This document shows, piece after piece, positions 26,098 to 33,950 of a stretch of DNA of 64,000 bases (positions within the stretch are counted from its first letter, which is position 1; the number at the start of each line of letters is the position of its first letter). The stretch is from contig MTLY02000003.1 of assembly GCA_002011035.2 (NCBI GenBank), positions 29,194 to 93,193 on the forward strand, given 5' to 3'. The notes beneath the pieces were generated by a model, which saw only the letters and a list, made by a program, of their open reading frames with translations, had not been told where the DNA came from and did no database searches. The DNA comes from Candidatus Hecatella orcuttiae (GTDB lineage Archaea; Thermoproteota; Bathyarchaeia; Hecatellales; Hecatellaceae). Both the position numbers and the translations under genes were made by a program.

Positions 26098-27384
26098 ATG
26101 GTTGAAGTATGGATTCCCTACGGGATCACGGAAGTATGTCTTACGGCACCCGCTGAAAACTTTTTGGGCACCATAGAGCCTAAGCTCCACCCTCAAACCC
26201 CAGTGGAGGCTGAGGCTGAACTGCGAAAAGCCTTGGAGAACCCCCTTCGAACTCCTAGGCTTAGGGAACTTGTCAAAGCCGGAGACAAGGTGGCCATAGC
26301 CATCGACGGCGATGCGGAGTTTCTTCCCTTGCAGGCTCTGTTTTCTCTTTTAAGAGAAGAGTTAAAGGAAGGCGGTGTCCTAACTTCCGACATCACTGTT
26401 TTCTTCGGCCGAGGTTTGATGAAACCCCCCACCTCTGAGTGGGTTTCAGGTTTGCTGGGGGAAGCTGGAGGAGAAATGCGGATAGAGGTTCACGACCCCT
26501 CAGACGCTGAAAACTTGGTGGAGCTGGGAACCACCAGCTACAGGACGAGGGTTTTCGTCAACAGGAGGTTTTCCCAAGCGGATGTCAAAATTGCCCTCGG
26601 AAGGATAGGACTCCACACCTACGCCGGCTACAGCGGAGGCGCGCAGGCCGTCCTGAACGCCGTCGGCGGGCTGAGGACTCTTCAGCACAATTATTCCCTC
26701 GCCTTCGACCCCAGGGCTGAAGTCGGCCGGCTGGCGGAAAACCCCGTCCACTTGGATGGGGTGGAAACGGCTAGAATGGTAGGGGTTGATTTCGCAGTAA
26801 ACCTGCTGACCGACGAGGCACGCCAACCTTTGAAGGCTTTCGCTGGAAGCTTGGAAGCCAGTTTCCACGAGGGAGTTGAGGCCGCAAGAAGCTTGTGGGA
26901 GGTTCCCGTAGGGAAGAAAGCCGGCATCATCGCCGTCAGCCCGGGAGGTCATCCCTACGACGTGAGCCTCTACGAGGCTCAAGACGCCCTGCTGCGGGTG
27001 ATGGGTATCCTCGACGAGGAGGCGGTGGTGGTCTTCGCCGCGGAGTGCAGCCAAGGATTCGGCGGCTTCGAATACTTGGAATGGATCGATGAAACTAGGA
27101 CTCTCGACGACGTTAGGGAGCTGCTGAGAAAAGGTCCTGTCTACGGCTTCCACAAGGTCTTCCAGCTTAGGAACAGTCTTCAAAAAGCCCGGGTGATAGC
27201 CGTCACAGCCCTCCCGGAGAACATCACTTCAAACCTTTTCGGGTTTCGGACAGCCCGCTCGGTGGGGGACGCCATGGAAACAGCTTTCAGGCTGGCGGGG
27301 AGAAAATCCAAGGTCTGGGTTGTTCCCCGCGCCATGAAGGTTCTGCCTGTTTTCTCACCACAAGATGACAGCGCTCAAGGCTAG
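26098..27384 (+). CDS. LarA-like (DUF2088) protein lacking key catalytic residues
   Basis: Homologous in length and fold to the nickel-pincer racemase LarA, but the catalytic features are replaced. Where the second LarA in this window (32351-33613) has DDLTRPT, this has DGDAEFLP; the GLGLH segment is GRGLMKP; and the cofactor-binding HPMTGYGGGAK is HTYAGYSGGAQAVL, losing the lysine that carries the cofactor. It may bind a different ligand or serve as a non-racemase. It overlaps the convergent protease gene by 30 bases. Confidence 0.72.
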   Translation: MVEVWIPYGITEVCLTAPAENFLGTIEPKLHPQTPVEAEAELRKALENPLRTPRLRELVKAGDKVAIAIDGDAEFLPLQALFSLLREELKEGGVLTSDITVFFGRGLMKPPTSEWVSGLLGEAGGEMRIEVHDPSDAENLVELGTTSYRTRVFVNRRFSQADVKIALGRIGLHTYAGYSGGAQAVLNAVGGLRTLQHNYSLAFDPRAEVGRLAENPVHLDGVETARMVGVDFAVNLLTDEARQPLKAFAGSLEASFHEGVEAARSLWEVPVGKKAGIIAVSPGGHPYDVSLYEAQDALLRVMGILDEEAVVVFAAECSQGFGGFEYLEWIDETRTLDDVRELLRKGPVYGFHKVFQLRNSLQKARVIAVTALPENITSNLFGFRTARSVGDAMETAFRLAGRKSKVWVVPRAMKVLPVFSPQDDSAQG

Positions 27385-28521
27385 GATGACATAGGCCAGG
27401 ACGCCCAAAACCTTCTTCTTAGGGGAGAGAGGCGACACCTCATCCAGCGGGCCTATGCCTCTGCCCTGAGCCATGAGGAATAGAATCAGCAAGCCGAAAA
27501 ACCAAAACCCGGTGGCGAAAGCTATGAGCATGCCTGCCATGGATGCAACCCTATGGCCTTTTTCCCCAAACATGGCGTTGGCGATATGGCCTCCGTCCAG
27601 CTGCCATATGGGCAGAAGGTTGAGGAAAGTTATGACGAAGCCCAGCCACGCGGCTAACCCGATGGGCGGAACCAAGGCCACATAACCCAAGGGCGCCTCC
27701 GGGTTTACCAAGGAGCTGAGCAGCAGCCAAGCTAAGGAGGGAGGCATCTCAAGGAGGAAGGCTCCCTGCGCCTCCAACTGCTTTAAGAAGGCCTCATCCA
27801 CTAGGTGGGCGGTTTGGAGAGATAGGTAAGCCACCACTAGGGTGACGGCGAAGCCTGTGAGAGGACCGCTGATCCCCAGCTCGAAGAGCTGGTCTCGGTT
27901 GATGGGCGGCTCCTTCTGCATTATCACCGCCCCGAAGGTTCCGAAGCCTATGGGGAAAGGGGGTCCTGGGATGAAGTAGGGAACCGTAGCCTCCAAGCCT
28001 CTCCTCATGCTTAGGGTTTTGTGGCCCAGCTCATGGAGGCCTACGATGCCCAGCAGGGCGGCGGTGAAGTAGAGGGAGTGGATGAAAACGTCCTCTCCGA
28101 AGAGCTCAGCCCAGGAAACCGAGTTGAAGTAGCCGCTGGCGAAGATGGTGCCGAAGGTTACGAGGAAAAGAATCAGAGGCAGCCTTCCCCCTCTCCCCGG
28201 CTTTCTCTGGGGTTTGGGGAAAACCTGGATGACCGTCCGCCCGGCTCTCCTTCGGAGAAAGGGCATGAGGCCGTAGGGCTTCATCTTATGGACGAGGTGT
28301 TCAAAGGCTTCCTTGGATGAATCCCTCAGGTGAACGATGAAGATGGGGACGTCGAACTCGAACATGGAAGCCTCCACGTAGAACTCTGAGGCTACAAGGC
28401 TGTGCATCTCCCTCAAGGTAAGAGGGGGGGAAACTGCAGAGTCAAAGGGGCTGTAGCCCATAGGTTTTCGACCGCAGGGAGTTTTCTCCTTCAGAATGCC
28501 TTTGAAAGCAAAGGCGGACAT
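27355..28521 (-). CDS. Site-2 protease family membrane metalloprotease (M50)
   Basis: Intramembrane zinc protease. The zinc motif HELGH sits in a membrane helix (AALLGIVGLHELGHKTLSMR) and the third ligand in LPIWQLDGGHIANAMFG. About seven hydrophobic segments are visible, the first near residue 140. The N-terminal 130 residues are soluble, with a predicted cytosolic or regulatory domain (MHSLVASEFYVEASMFEFDV). Members cleave membrane-bound regulators. The adjacent convergent LarA-like gene is probably unrelated. Confidence 0.9.
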   Translation of the reverse strand: MSAFAFKGILKEKTPCGRKPMGYSPFDSAVSPPLTLREMHSLVASEFYVEASMFEFDVPIFIVHLRDSSKEAFEHLVHKMKPYGLMPFLRRRAGRTVIQVFPKPQRKPGRGGRLPLILFLVTFGTIFASGYFNSVSWAELFGEDVFIHSLYFTAALLGIVGLHELGHKTLSMRRGLEATVPYFIPGPPFPIGFGTFGAVIMQKEPPINRDQLFELGISGPLTGFAVTLVVAYLSLQTAHLVDEAFLKQLEAQGAFLLEMPPSLAWLLLSSLVNPEAPLGYVALVPPIGLAAWLGFVITFLNLLPIWQLDGGHIANAMFGEKGHRVASMAGMLIAFATGFWFFGLLILFLMAQGRGIGPLDEVSPLSPKKKVLGVLAYVILALSAVILW

Positions 28522-28598
28522 CCATTGGAATCCAGGAGTTGGATGTTAAATTAGATAGCCGGGAAGCTTAATAAAAAAGTTGTGAATTTGGTCTAGGT

Positions 28599-29171
28599 AT
28601 GGAGGTTAAGCTTCCCCCTTCCTCTCCTCCACCCTACAGGCTTCGAAGGTTCAAAGCCAGCGACCTAGACAGCGTCATGGCCATCAACCGAGCCTGCCTG
28701 CCGGAAAACTACAGCGGAGCATTTTTCCTAGACCTCCACAAGGATGCCCCTCACTCTTTCATGGTGGCTGAGCATGAGGGCAGAGTGGTAGGCTACATCA
28801 TGTGCAGGGTGGAGTTCGGCTTCTCTGAGCTTCAAAGGTTTAAAGTCTCTCGGAAGGGTCACATAATTTCCGTGGCCGTGCTGCCTGAGCATAGAAACCG
28901 GGGAGTAGGGCTGGCTTTGCTCACAGCCGCCCTCAAGGCTCTTCAAAGCCATTACAACTGCAGCGAAGCCTACTTGGAGGTTAGAGTCAGCAACCGGGAA
29001 GCCATCAACCTTTACAGGAAGCTGGGGTTTAAACCCATGAAAACCGTTCAGGGATACTACCTCAACGGCGAAGCCGCCTCAGTCATGGGCCGCAGGCTGC
29101 CTTTGGAGAAGGAGGAGGAAGAACGCTTCCCCAAGGAGATAATCATCAGCCCTGAAGAAAATCAGCCTTAA
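28599..29171 (+). CDS. rimI: GNAT N-terminal protein acetyltransferase (RimI/Naa10-like)
   Basis: Acetylates protein N-termini using acetyl-CoA. The acetyl-CoA-binding loop is VAVLPEHRNRGVGLALLTAA, preceded by the beta-strand GYIMCRVEF and followed by LEVRVSNREAINLYRKLGFK, the usual RimI/Ard1 pattern. A 20-residue acidic C-terminal tail follows. Its last 26 bases overlap the end of the convergent aminopeptidase gene. Confidence 0.88.
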   Translation: MEVKLPPSSPPPYRLRRFKASDLDSVMAINRACLPENYSGAFFLDLHKDAPHSFMVAEHEGRVVGYIMCRVEFGFSELQRFKVSRKGHIISVAVLPEHRNRGVGLALLTAALKALQSHYNCSEAYLEVRVSNREAINLYRKLGFKPMKTVQGYYLNGEAASVMGRRLPLEKEEEERFPKEIIISPEENQP

Positions 29172-30324
29172 AGTTCAGGCCCCGGGGAATAGGTTCTCCG
29201 GCTTTCATGACCACTCTGCCATCCACTCGGAGCTCCCCTTTCTCCATTCCCTTTATCATGTCCAAGTGGGAGGAAGCCTTGTTTTTCCCGTGGTAGGCGC
29301 CTGTGTTGCTGCCGATAGCCAGGTGGATGGTTTTGTAGATTTTCTCGTCGATGATGATGCTTCCCCCTGTGTATTCGGCTCCGGGGTTGCAGCCGATTCC
29401 CAGCTCAGCGATCCTGTCCTTCTCCCCGGTGTTGGCGTTGAGAAACTTGGTGAAGACCTCTTCTCCCTCAGCCGCCCTGTAGCTGGAGATTTTCCCATCC
29501 TTAAACTCCAACCATAGGCCTCGAATCTTTCCGAAACCCGGAATGGCCACGTTCTCGAAGAAGATCCTACCGTTGGCGCTGGTTTCGATGGGAGCCACAA
29601 AGACCTCGCCGGAAGGAATGTTCAAGCCCACATCCCCCCGTTTCAGGTCTTCCTCGGAGATAACGGCGTCGTCGACGAGGATAGGCCTCCCCCTTATCTC
29701 GAAACTCAATTCCGTGCCATCCTCAGCTCTGATCTCCACGACTCCACCGCCTTCCAAGGCTTCTCTGTAAAAGTTGCAAAGGCTCTGCAGCTTGTCTGTG
29801 AAGGAGTTTCGGATGCTGTTGAAGAAGATGCTCCTAAACTTTTCCACTGGGCAGCCGTAGCCCTCCGCTGCTCCGGGAATAGGCCATCCCATGTAGGCCC
29901 ATCGAACCTTCCGGGCGTCTAGGATTTCTCTGAGTTTCTGCCGGTTGGGAGCGGTCAGCTTGATTCTTTCCGCGAGGTCCTTGGACCATTGGGGATCGTC
30001 TTCCTCCCCGATGAAGAGGGTTACGTCCACGGTTTCAACTAAAGCCTTGGCCAGGGGGTCCATTTCCCGGAGGGATTCCTCGGGTTTCAAGCTGTATTTC
30101 AGCTTCTCCCTCCCAGACCTGTAGGTCAGCGTCAGGGTGTGGGCGCCCACCTTCCAGCATTCTTCCTCCACCTTGAAGGCGAAGTCAACGCAGGTGGGGT
30201 CGGTGGCGTTGTAGAGGATTCTGACCGACTCGAAGCCTCCGTCAGGTTTTCTCCCGATCTTCAGAGATTCATTAACCAACGAGCGGGCTATGCTTTCTTT
30301 TTCTTCCTCGGTAAGTTCCGTCAT
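29146..30324 (-). CDS. Aminopeptidase of family M29 (AmpS/AmpT-like)
   Basis: Metal-dependent aminopeptidase. Recognisable are SGEVFVAPIETSANGRI, ELGIGCNPGAEYTGGSIIID, KTIHLAIGSNTGAYHGKNKA and the terminal HLDMIKGM, which supply the metal ligands of thermophilic M29 enzymes. The open frame reaches 30393, but GGAGAGGAAAACC precedes the ATG at 30324 (MTELTEEEKES), so this is the likely start. Cytosolic, with no signal peptide. Convergent with rimI. Confidence 0.88.
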   Translation of the reverse strand: MTELTEEEKESIARSLVNESLKIGRKPDGGFESVRILYNATDPTCVDFAFKVEEECWKVGAHTLTLTYRSGREKLKYSLKPEESLREMDPLAKALVETVDVTLFIGEEDDPQWSKDLAERIKLTAPNRQKLREILDARKVRWAYMGWPIPGAAEGYGCPVEKFRSIFFNSIRNSFTDKLQSLCNFYREALEGGGVVEIRAEDGTELSFEIRGRPILVDDAVISEEDLKRGDVGLNIPSGEVFVAPIETSANGRIFFENVAIPGFGKIRGLWLEFKDGKISSYRAAEGEEVFTKFLNANTGEKDRIAELGIGCNPGAEYTGGSIIIDEKIYKTIHLAIGSNTGAYHGKNKASSHLDMIKGMEKGELRVDGRVVMKAGEPIPRGLNFKADFLQG

Positions 30325-30431
30325 GGTTTTCCTCTCCGCTGTGGGAATGTGGCAGAAAGACCTTTCACGCCATCCCATAAAAGTTTTAATCAACCTCGCC
30401 TTTCTACTGCCTAACCCCTCTCAAGCGCAGG

Positions 30432-31649
30432 GTGTTATCTGTGAAGTTCGTCCTAGTCATCGGAGACGGTATGGCTGACCGTCCTGTGGAAAAATTTGGG
30501 GGAAAAACCCCCTTGGAGGCAGCCCACCATCCCCACATGGATGAAATCGCCTCCAAAGGAACCTGCGGGCTGCTTCAAACCATCCCCCCCAAGGCGGCCA
30601 CAGGCTCTGAGGCGGCTACGCTTTCCCTTCTAGGCTACAACCCGGAGAAATACTCCTTGGGAAGGGGGCCCCTAGAAGCCTTGGCAGTCGGAGCGCCCCT
30701 AGGCTGGGATGACGTAGCCTTCCGGTGTAACCTCGTAACTGAGAGGGACGGAATCCTTGTAGACTACTCCGCCGGCCACATCACCACCGAGGAGGCTAGG
30801 GAGCTAATCCAAGGCTTAAACCAGAAGCTCGGCCGAGGCGAGGTCGCCTTCTACCCTGGGCTTTCCTACCGGCATGTTCTCGTCCTCCGAGGGAGAAAAT
30901 ACTCCCCTGCAGTTCGCTGTTTTCCTCCCCACTCCTTTGTCGGCCACCCTGTTTCCACTCTTCCTGTTACCCCTCTTGCCGAGGAGGCTGAGGAGACAGC
31001 CCGGCTTCTCAACAGGCTCGCAGCTGAATCCAAAGCCCTCCTAACAAGCCACCCGGTGAACATGAGGAGGGCTGCGGAGGGCAAAAGCATGGGGAACATG
31101 GCCTGGTTCTGGGGTCCAGGTCGAAGGCCGCGTGTCCCCCTATTCCATGAGCTTCACGGCCTCCGGGGGGCGGTTATCTCGGCGGTGGACATCGTCAAAG
31201 GCATCGGACTCTGCGCAGGCATGGAGTTGATAACCGTTCCCGGAGCCACAGGCTATTTTGACACCGACTACGAAGGGAAAGCAGACTACGCCCTCCGGGC
31301 TCTGGAGAAATATGACATGGTCATCGTCCATGTGGAGGCTCCGGATGAAGCAGGGCACCTAGGAGACTTCCACCTCAAAGTCAAGGCCATCGAAGACTTG
31401 GACAGGCGTCTTCTAGGCAGGCTGCTCAGCGGGCTTGAGGGCGACTACACCGTAGGCGTGGTAGCTGACCATGCCACTCCCGTGGAGGTGAGAACGCACA
31501 CCCGCGACCCCGTGCCCTTCGCCGTCTACCGCAAAGCCGAAGCCTCCTCCAAGCCGGCGAAGCGGTTCGACGAAGCCTCCGTCAAAAGCTTAGGGTTGCT
31601 GCTGGAGAGCGGAGAAGCTTTTATCCGCCTTTTTCTGGGCTTACCTTGA
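30432..31649 (+). CDS. apgM: 2,3-bisphosphoglycerate-independent phosphoglycerate mutase (archaeal)
   Basis: Interconverts 3- and 2-phosphoglycerate in glycolysis and gluconeogenesis. Alkaline-phosphatase-like fold: VLVIGDGMADRPVEKFGGKT at the start, the nucleophile serine in KAATGSEAATLSLLGY, and the metal-binding HVEAPDEAGHLG and VGVVADHATPVEVRTHTRDP near the end. GTG 30432 opens the frame; GTG 30441 is also possible. Together with enolase (46247-47506) it covers two consecutive steps of glycolysis. Confidence 0.93.
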   Translation: MLSVKFVLVIGDGMADRPVEKFGGKTPLEAAHHPHMDEIASKGTCGLLQTIPPKAATGSEAATLSLLGYNPEKYSLGRGPLEALAVGAPLGWDDVAFRCNLVTERDGILVDYSAGHITTEEARELIQGLNQKLGRGEVAFYPGLSYRHVLVLRGRKYSPAVRCFPPHSFVGHPVSTLPVTPLAEEAEETARLLNRLAAESKALLTSHPVNMRRAAEGKSMGNMAWFWGPGRRPRVPLFHELHGLRGAVISAVDIVKGIGLCAGMELITVPGATGYFDTDYEGKADYALRALEKYDMVIVHVEAPDEAGHLGDFHLKVKAIEDLDRRLLGRLLSGLEGDYTVGVVADHATPVEVRTHTRDPVPFAVYRKAEASSKPAKRFDEASVKSLGLLLESGEAFIRLFLGLP

Positions 31650-31827
31650 GGCTTCTAATCCAGTGCCGGAGGAGGATGAGGGTGGAAAGGGCAGCTGGAA
31701 TGTAGAAGATGCCGGCCTCGAATTCCAAGGCAAACACGGGCCTCCCCAGAATTCTCATGAAATAGAGGACAGCGGCTACAGCCGCGAGAATCAAGGAGGA
31801 TAAACCCCAGCCTCCAAAGTTTCCCAT
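31621..31827 (-). CDS. Small membrane protein with two predicted helices
   Basis: 68 residues: a first hydrophobic segment near residues 6-25 (GLSSLILAAVAAVLYFMRIL), a charged loop, and a second near 38-55 (GIFYIPAALSTLILLRHW). No family recognised. The last 29 bases overlap the end of the convergent apgM gene. It follows rpoK on the same strand after 31 bases and could be co-transcribed. Confidence 0.55.
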   Translation of the reverse strand: MGNFGGWGLSSLILAAVAAVLYFMRILGRPVFALEFEAGIFYIPAALSTLILLRHWIRSLKVSPEKGG

Positions 31828-31858
31828 CCGAAAACCAGCAACCTGAAAATATGCGTTA

Positions 31859-32191
31859 TCAGCCGCGTTTTTTAGGCTTTTCCCTTTCTTCAGCCTTCAA
31901 CAGCTTCTCCAACGGTATGTCCACATAGGTGCCGTTGGGCAGCTTCCTCCGAATTGTGACGGGGAGAACTCCGGCTTCCAGCTCGTAGGCGGCGATCTCT
32001 ATGGGCCTCTTAACATGGTCAGGCGGAGTTACAAGGACAGGGGCCCCTAGGGTTATCTGCAGAGCCCGAGCCCCAATGATTCTCGTCCGCTCAAACCTCG
32101 TCAGCCTAGGAGGCCCTATGATGGTCAAATCTCCCTCAGACCTCACTGTTTTCCCTCTCGGAGCCTTCCCTCCCTCCGTTTGGTCTGACAT
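31859..32191 (-). CDS. rpoK: DNA-directed RNA polymerase subunit K (Rpb6/omega)
   Basis: Small RNAP subunit that stabilises the largest subunit. The core LTRFERTRIIGARALQITLG followed by APVLV and PIEIAAYELEAGVLPVTIRR is diagnostic. The N-terminal 25 residues are polar, and the C-terminus has an extra 15 charged residues. In many archaea rpoK lies with rpoN and enolase; here those two genes are near 46-48 kb, about 14 kb away. Confidence 0.92.
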   Translation of the reverse strand: MSDQTEGGKAPRGKTVRSEGDLTIIGPPRLTRFERTRIIGARALQITLGAPVLVTPPDHVKRPIEIAAYELEAGVLPVTIRRKLPNGTYVDIPLEKLLKAEEREKPKKRG

Positions 32192-32350
32192 GTCCTACAG
32201 AACACAGCCCCCTCTGAAGGGTTTTTCAAGAAAATACGAGCCCACGCTTCTGTTTAGAAAAAGATAGAAACATTTCACCTTGAGTTCACTCCAACAAGCT
32301 TGAAAAGGTGCTAAAAAGCTTAAAATTGCGGATTTATAAGTTTTACTCCC

Positions 32351-33613
32351 TCACGGCCTCTTCAGTTTTTCTTCAGCGCACTGAATCTCCGCATTGGGCA
32401 GTATGGCCACCCTAGGGTTGAGGGGGCAAGATGCCTTAATTTCCTCGAGGACCTCCTCCCAGCTGTTCAGCCACAGGGTGGAGGAAGGGTCCCCCACGGG
32501 CAGCAGGGGATGAGGAGTCTTATATTGAGAGAAAACTATCAGTCTGCCAAACTCCGGCCTTGAGGGCGCGCCGGCCCCAGGGGCAGTCTCCTTCTTTCCG
32601 AACATTCCATACAGGTAATGCGTCACCTGGCCTTCCGGTGTTTGGGCGATGATCACCATGACTCCGTTCTTCTTCACCGCATGCTTCCAGTTGGACAGAG
32701 CAAGGGTGGCTTCGTTGGCTTTAGCGTAGGTGTTGGCGACGACCACGTCGAACTTTCCTTCAAACCTCGTTGAATAGTGCTCCTTCGCCGCTTCTACTGC
32801 CTGTTTAAACGTTTCATGGACGTTTCCGGCAAAGATTTGGGCGCTGCCGCCGAATCCGTTGACGAGCACATCTATTTTCATATCCATGGCGGCTAGGTTC
32901 GCTGCTTCCTCTATGTCTTCTCTGACGGTGTTCCCTTTTAGAATCCCCCACAAGTTCCTTCTATCTACGGCGCCCATCCGCCTGCAGAGATTCACATGGT
33001 TGTGGTAGACAGCGGCATAGGAGGCGAGACCGGGGAGTATCATCTTCGCTCCCCCTCCATAGCCTGTCATGGGGTGAGGTGTCACGCAGCCTATCCCAAT
33101 CCTCAGGTCGCAGCTTAGGTACTCCGCGTTTATCTCCAACTGGGTCCCCCAGCTGGTTTCCCCAACCCTTTCGCAGTTTGCAAAAGGATTATGATTGTAC
33201 ACAGGGTATCTCTGCACAATCTCTTCCCCCAGCTTCTTGGCGAAATCATACCTGCAACGGGCGCCATGCAACCCTAGGCCCATGATGAACCTGATACGCT
33301 CGTCGGATATTCCCGCCTTTTTTAGTTCCTCTAACACGTGGGGAACTATCTCATATGCACGGGTAGGCCTTGTCAAGTCGTCGACTACGATGACGGCTTC
33401 CCCTCTGCCCTCAGCAAGCTTTTCCAAGGGTTTACAGGCCCAAGGCTCCTTCAGCGCTCTTTTCACTTCACCTTCGCCGACGCTGGCTCTAGCGTAGCCG
33501 TTCATGGGCAGGAACTCCACATGCCAGTTTTCCGGGAAGCGGAGTTCAAGTTTTTCTCGGCCGAACCAAGCTAAAGCAGGAACCTCGTAGCTTTTGCCGT
33601 TCACCCCAGCCAC
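32351..33613 (-). CDS. larA: LarA-family protein with intact nickel-pincer motifs
   Basis: Homologue of the nickel-dependent lactate racemase LarA (420 residues). It keeps VDDLTRPTRAYE (Asp and Arg of the substrate site), a GLGLHG motif, TPHPMTGYGGGAKMILPG (His and the cofactor-bound Lys) and HNHVNL. Many LarA relatives racemise or epimerise other 2-hydroxy acids, so lactate is not assured. The cofactor enzymes larB, larC and larE are absent from the window. The nickel regulator nikR occurs at 58779-59210. Confidence 0.85.
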   Translation of the reverse strand: MAGVNGKSYEVPALAWFGREKLELRFPENWHVEFLPMNGYARASVGEGEVKRALKEPWACKPLEKLAEGRGEAVIVVDDLTRPTRAYEIVPHVLEELKKAGISDERIRFIMGLGLHGARCRYDFAKKLGEEIVQRYPVYNHNPFANCERVGETSWGTQLEINAEYLSCDLRIGIGCVTPHPMTGYGGGAKMILPGLASYAAVYHNHVNLCRRMGAVDRRNLWGILKGNTVREDIEEAANLAAMDMKIDVLVNGFGGSAQIFAGNVHETFKQAVEAAKEHYSTRFEGKFDVVVANTYAKANEATLALSNWKHAVKKNGVMVIIAQTPEGQVTHYLYGMFGKKETAPGAGAPSRPEFGRLIVFSQYKTPHPLLPVGDPSSTLWLNSWEEVLEEIKASCPLNPRVAILPNAEIQCAEEKLKRP

Positions 33614-33678
33614 CTCAACTTCCCATGGTGGAGAAAATTTTCAACTAGGCCATCAACCTTTGGAAGGCTGCAACCCGC

Positions 33679-33692
33679 TTTAAAGTTATAAG
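33679..33692 (+). promoter_or_regulatory. TATA-like element before the candidate RNA
   Basis: TTTAAAGTTATAAG, about 27-40 bases before the hairpin-rich segment. It is separated from nrdJ, which has a second element, so it may drive an independent short transcript. Confidence 0.35.
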
Positions 33693-33717
33693 CTGGCTTA
33701 AAAATTAAACTCCTTCG

Positions 33718-33800
33718 AATGCCTGAGCACGGTGGTAAGCACGTTCCGCTAACCGGCTTCCGCTAGGAAGGCTGGCGTGGCTTGTTTCTGTAACTTAAAT
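33718..33800 (+). ncRNA. Candidate small structured RNA
   Basis: A long hairpin folds by hand: CACG 33740-33743 pairs with CGTG 33776-33779; CCGGC 33753-33757 with GCTGG 33771-33775 (one G-U); TTCC 33758-33761 with GGAA 33766-33769, one bulged G and a GCTA loop. A 9-base unpaired segment lies on the 5' side. The octamer TTCCGCTA occurs twice (33744 and 33758). The size is near that of a tRNA but no T-arm or anticodon arm can be made. Not a recognised B12 riboswitch. Function unknown. Confidence 0.35.
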
Positions 33801-33868
33801 CTGTTTTAAGACACGGTGGAAATCTGCGGAATTTTTAGCTAAATTTTTTTATACTTTTTTATCAAAAA

Positions 33869-33878
33869 ATTTAAATAT
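33869..33878 (+). promoter_or_regulatory. TATA-like promoter of nrdJ
   Basis: ATTTAAATAT within an AT-rich run about 75 bases before the nrdJ start, giving a predicted leader of roughly 45-50 bases. Confidence 0.45.
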
Positions 33879-33950
33879 GATCTGTCGCCCTATGCCTTTT
33901 GCGCACCAGCGCTGAGCCTGTCTCTTAACCTTTCACGTTGATCTGGGAGT

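Larger units (their letters stand above)
33614..33950 (+). other. 337-base gene-free stretch: candidate RNA and two promoters
   Basis: No protein gene is convincing here. It holds a TATA-like element at about 33679-33692, a hairpin-rich segment at 33718-33800, and a second TATA-like element at 33869-33878 that suits nrdJ. Confidence 0.5.

Noticed and set aside
33718..33800. tRNA or cobalamin riboswitch before nrdJ
   Set aside because: No T-arm, D-arm or anticodon arm can be formed, and no B12-box is visible; a TATA element separates it from nrdJ.
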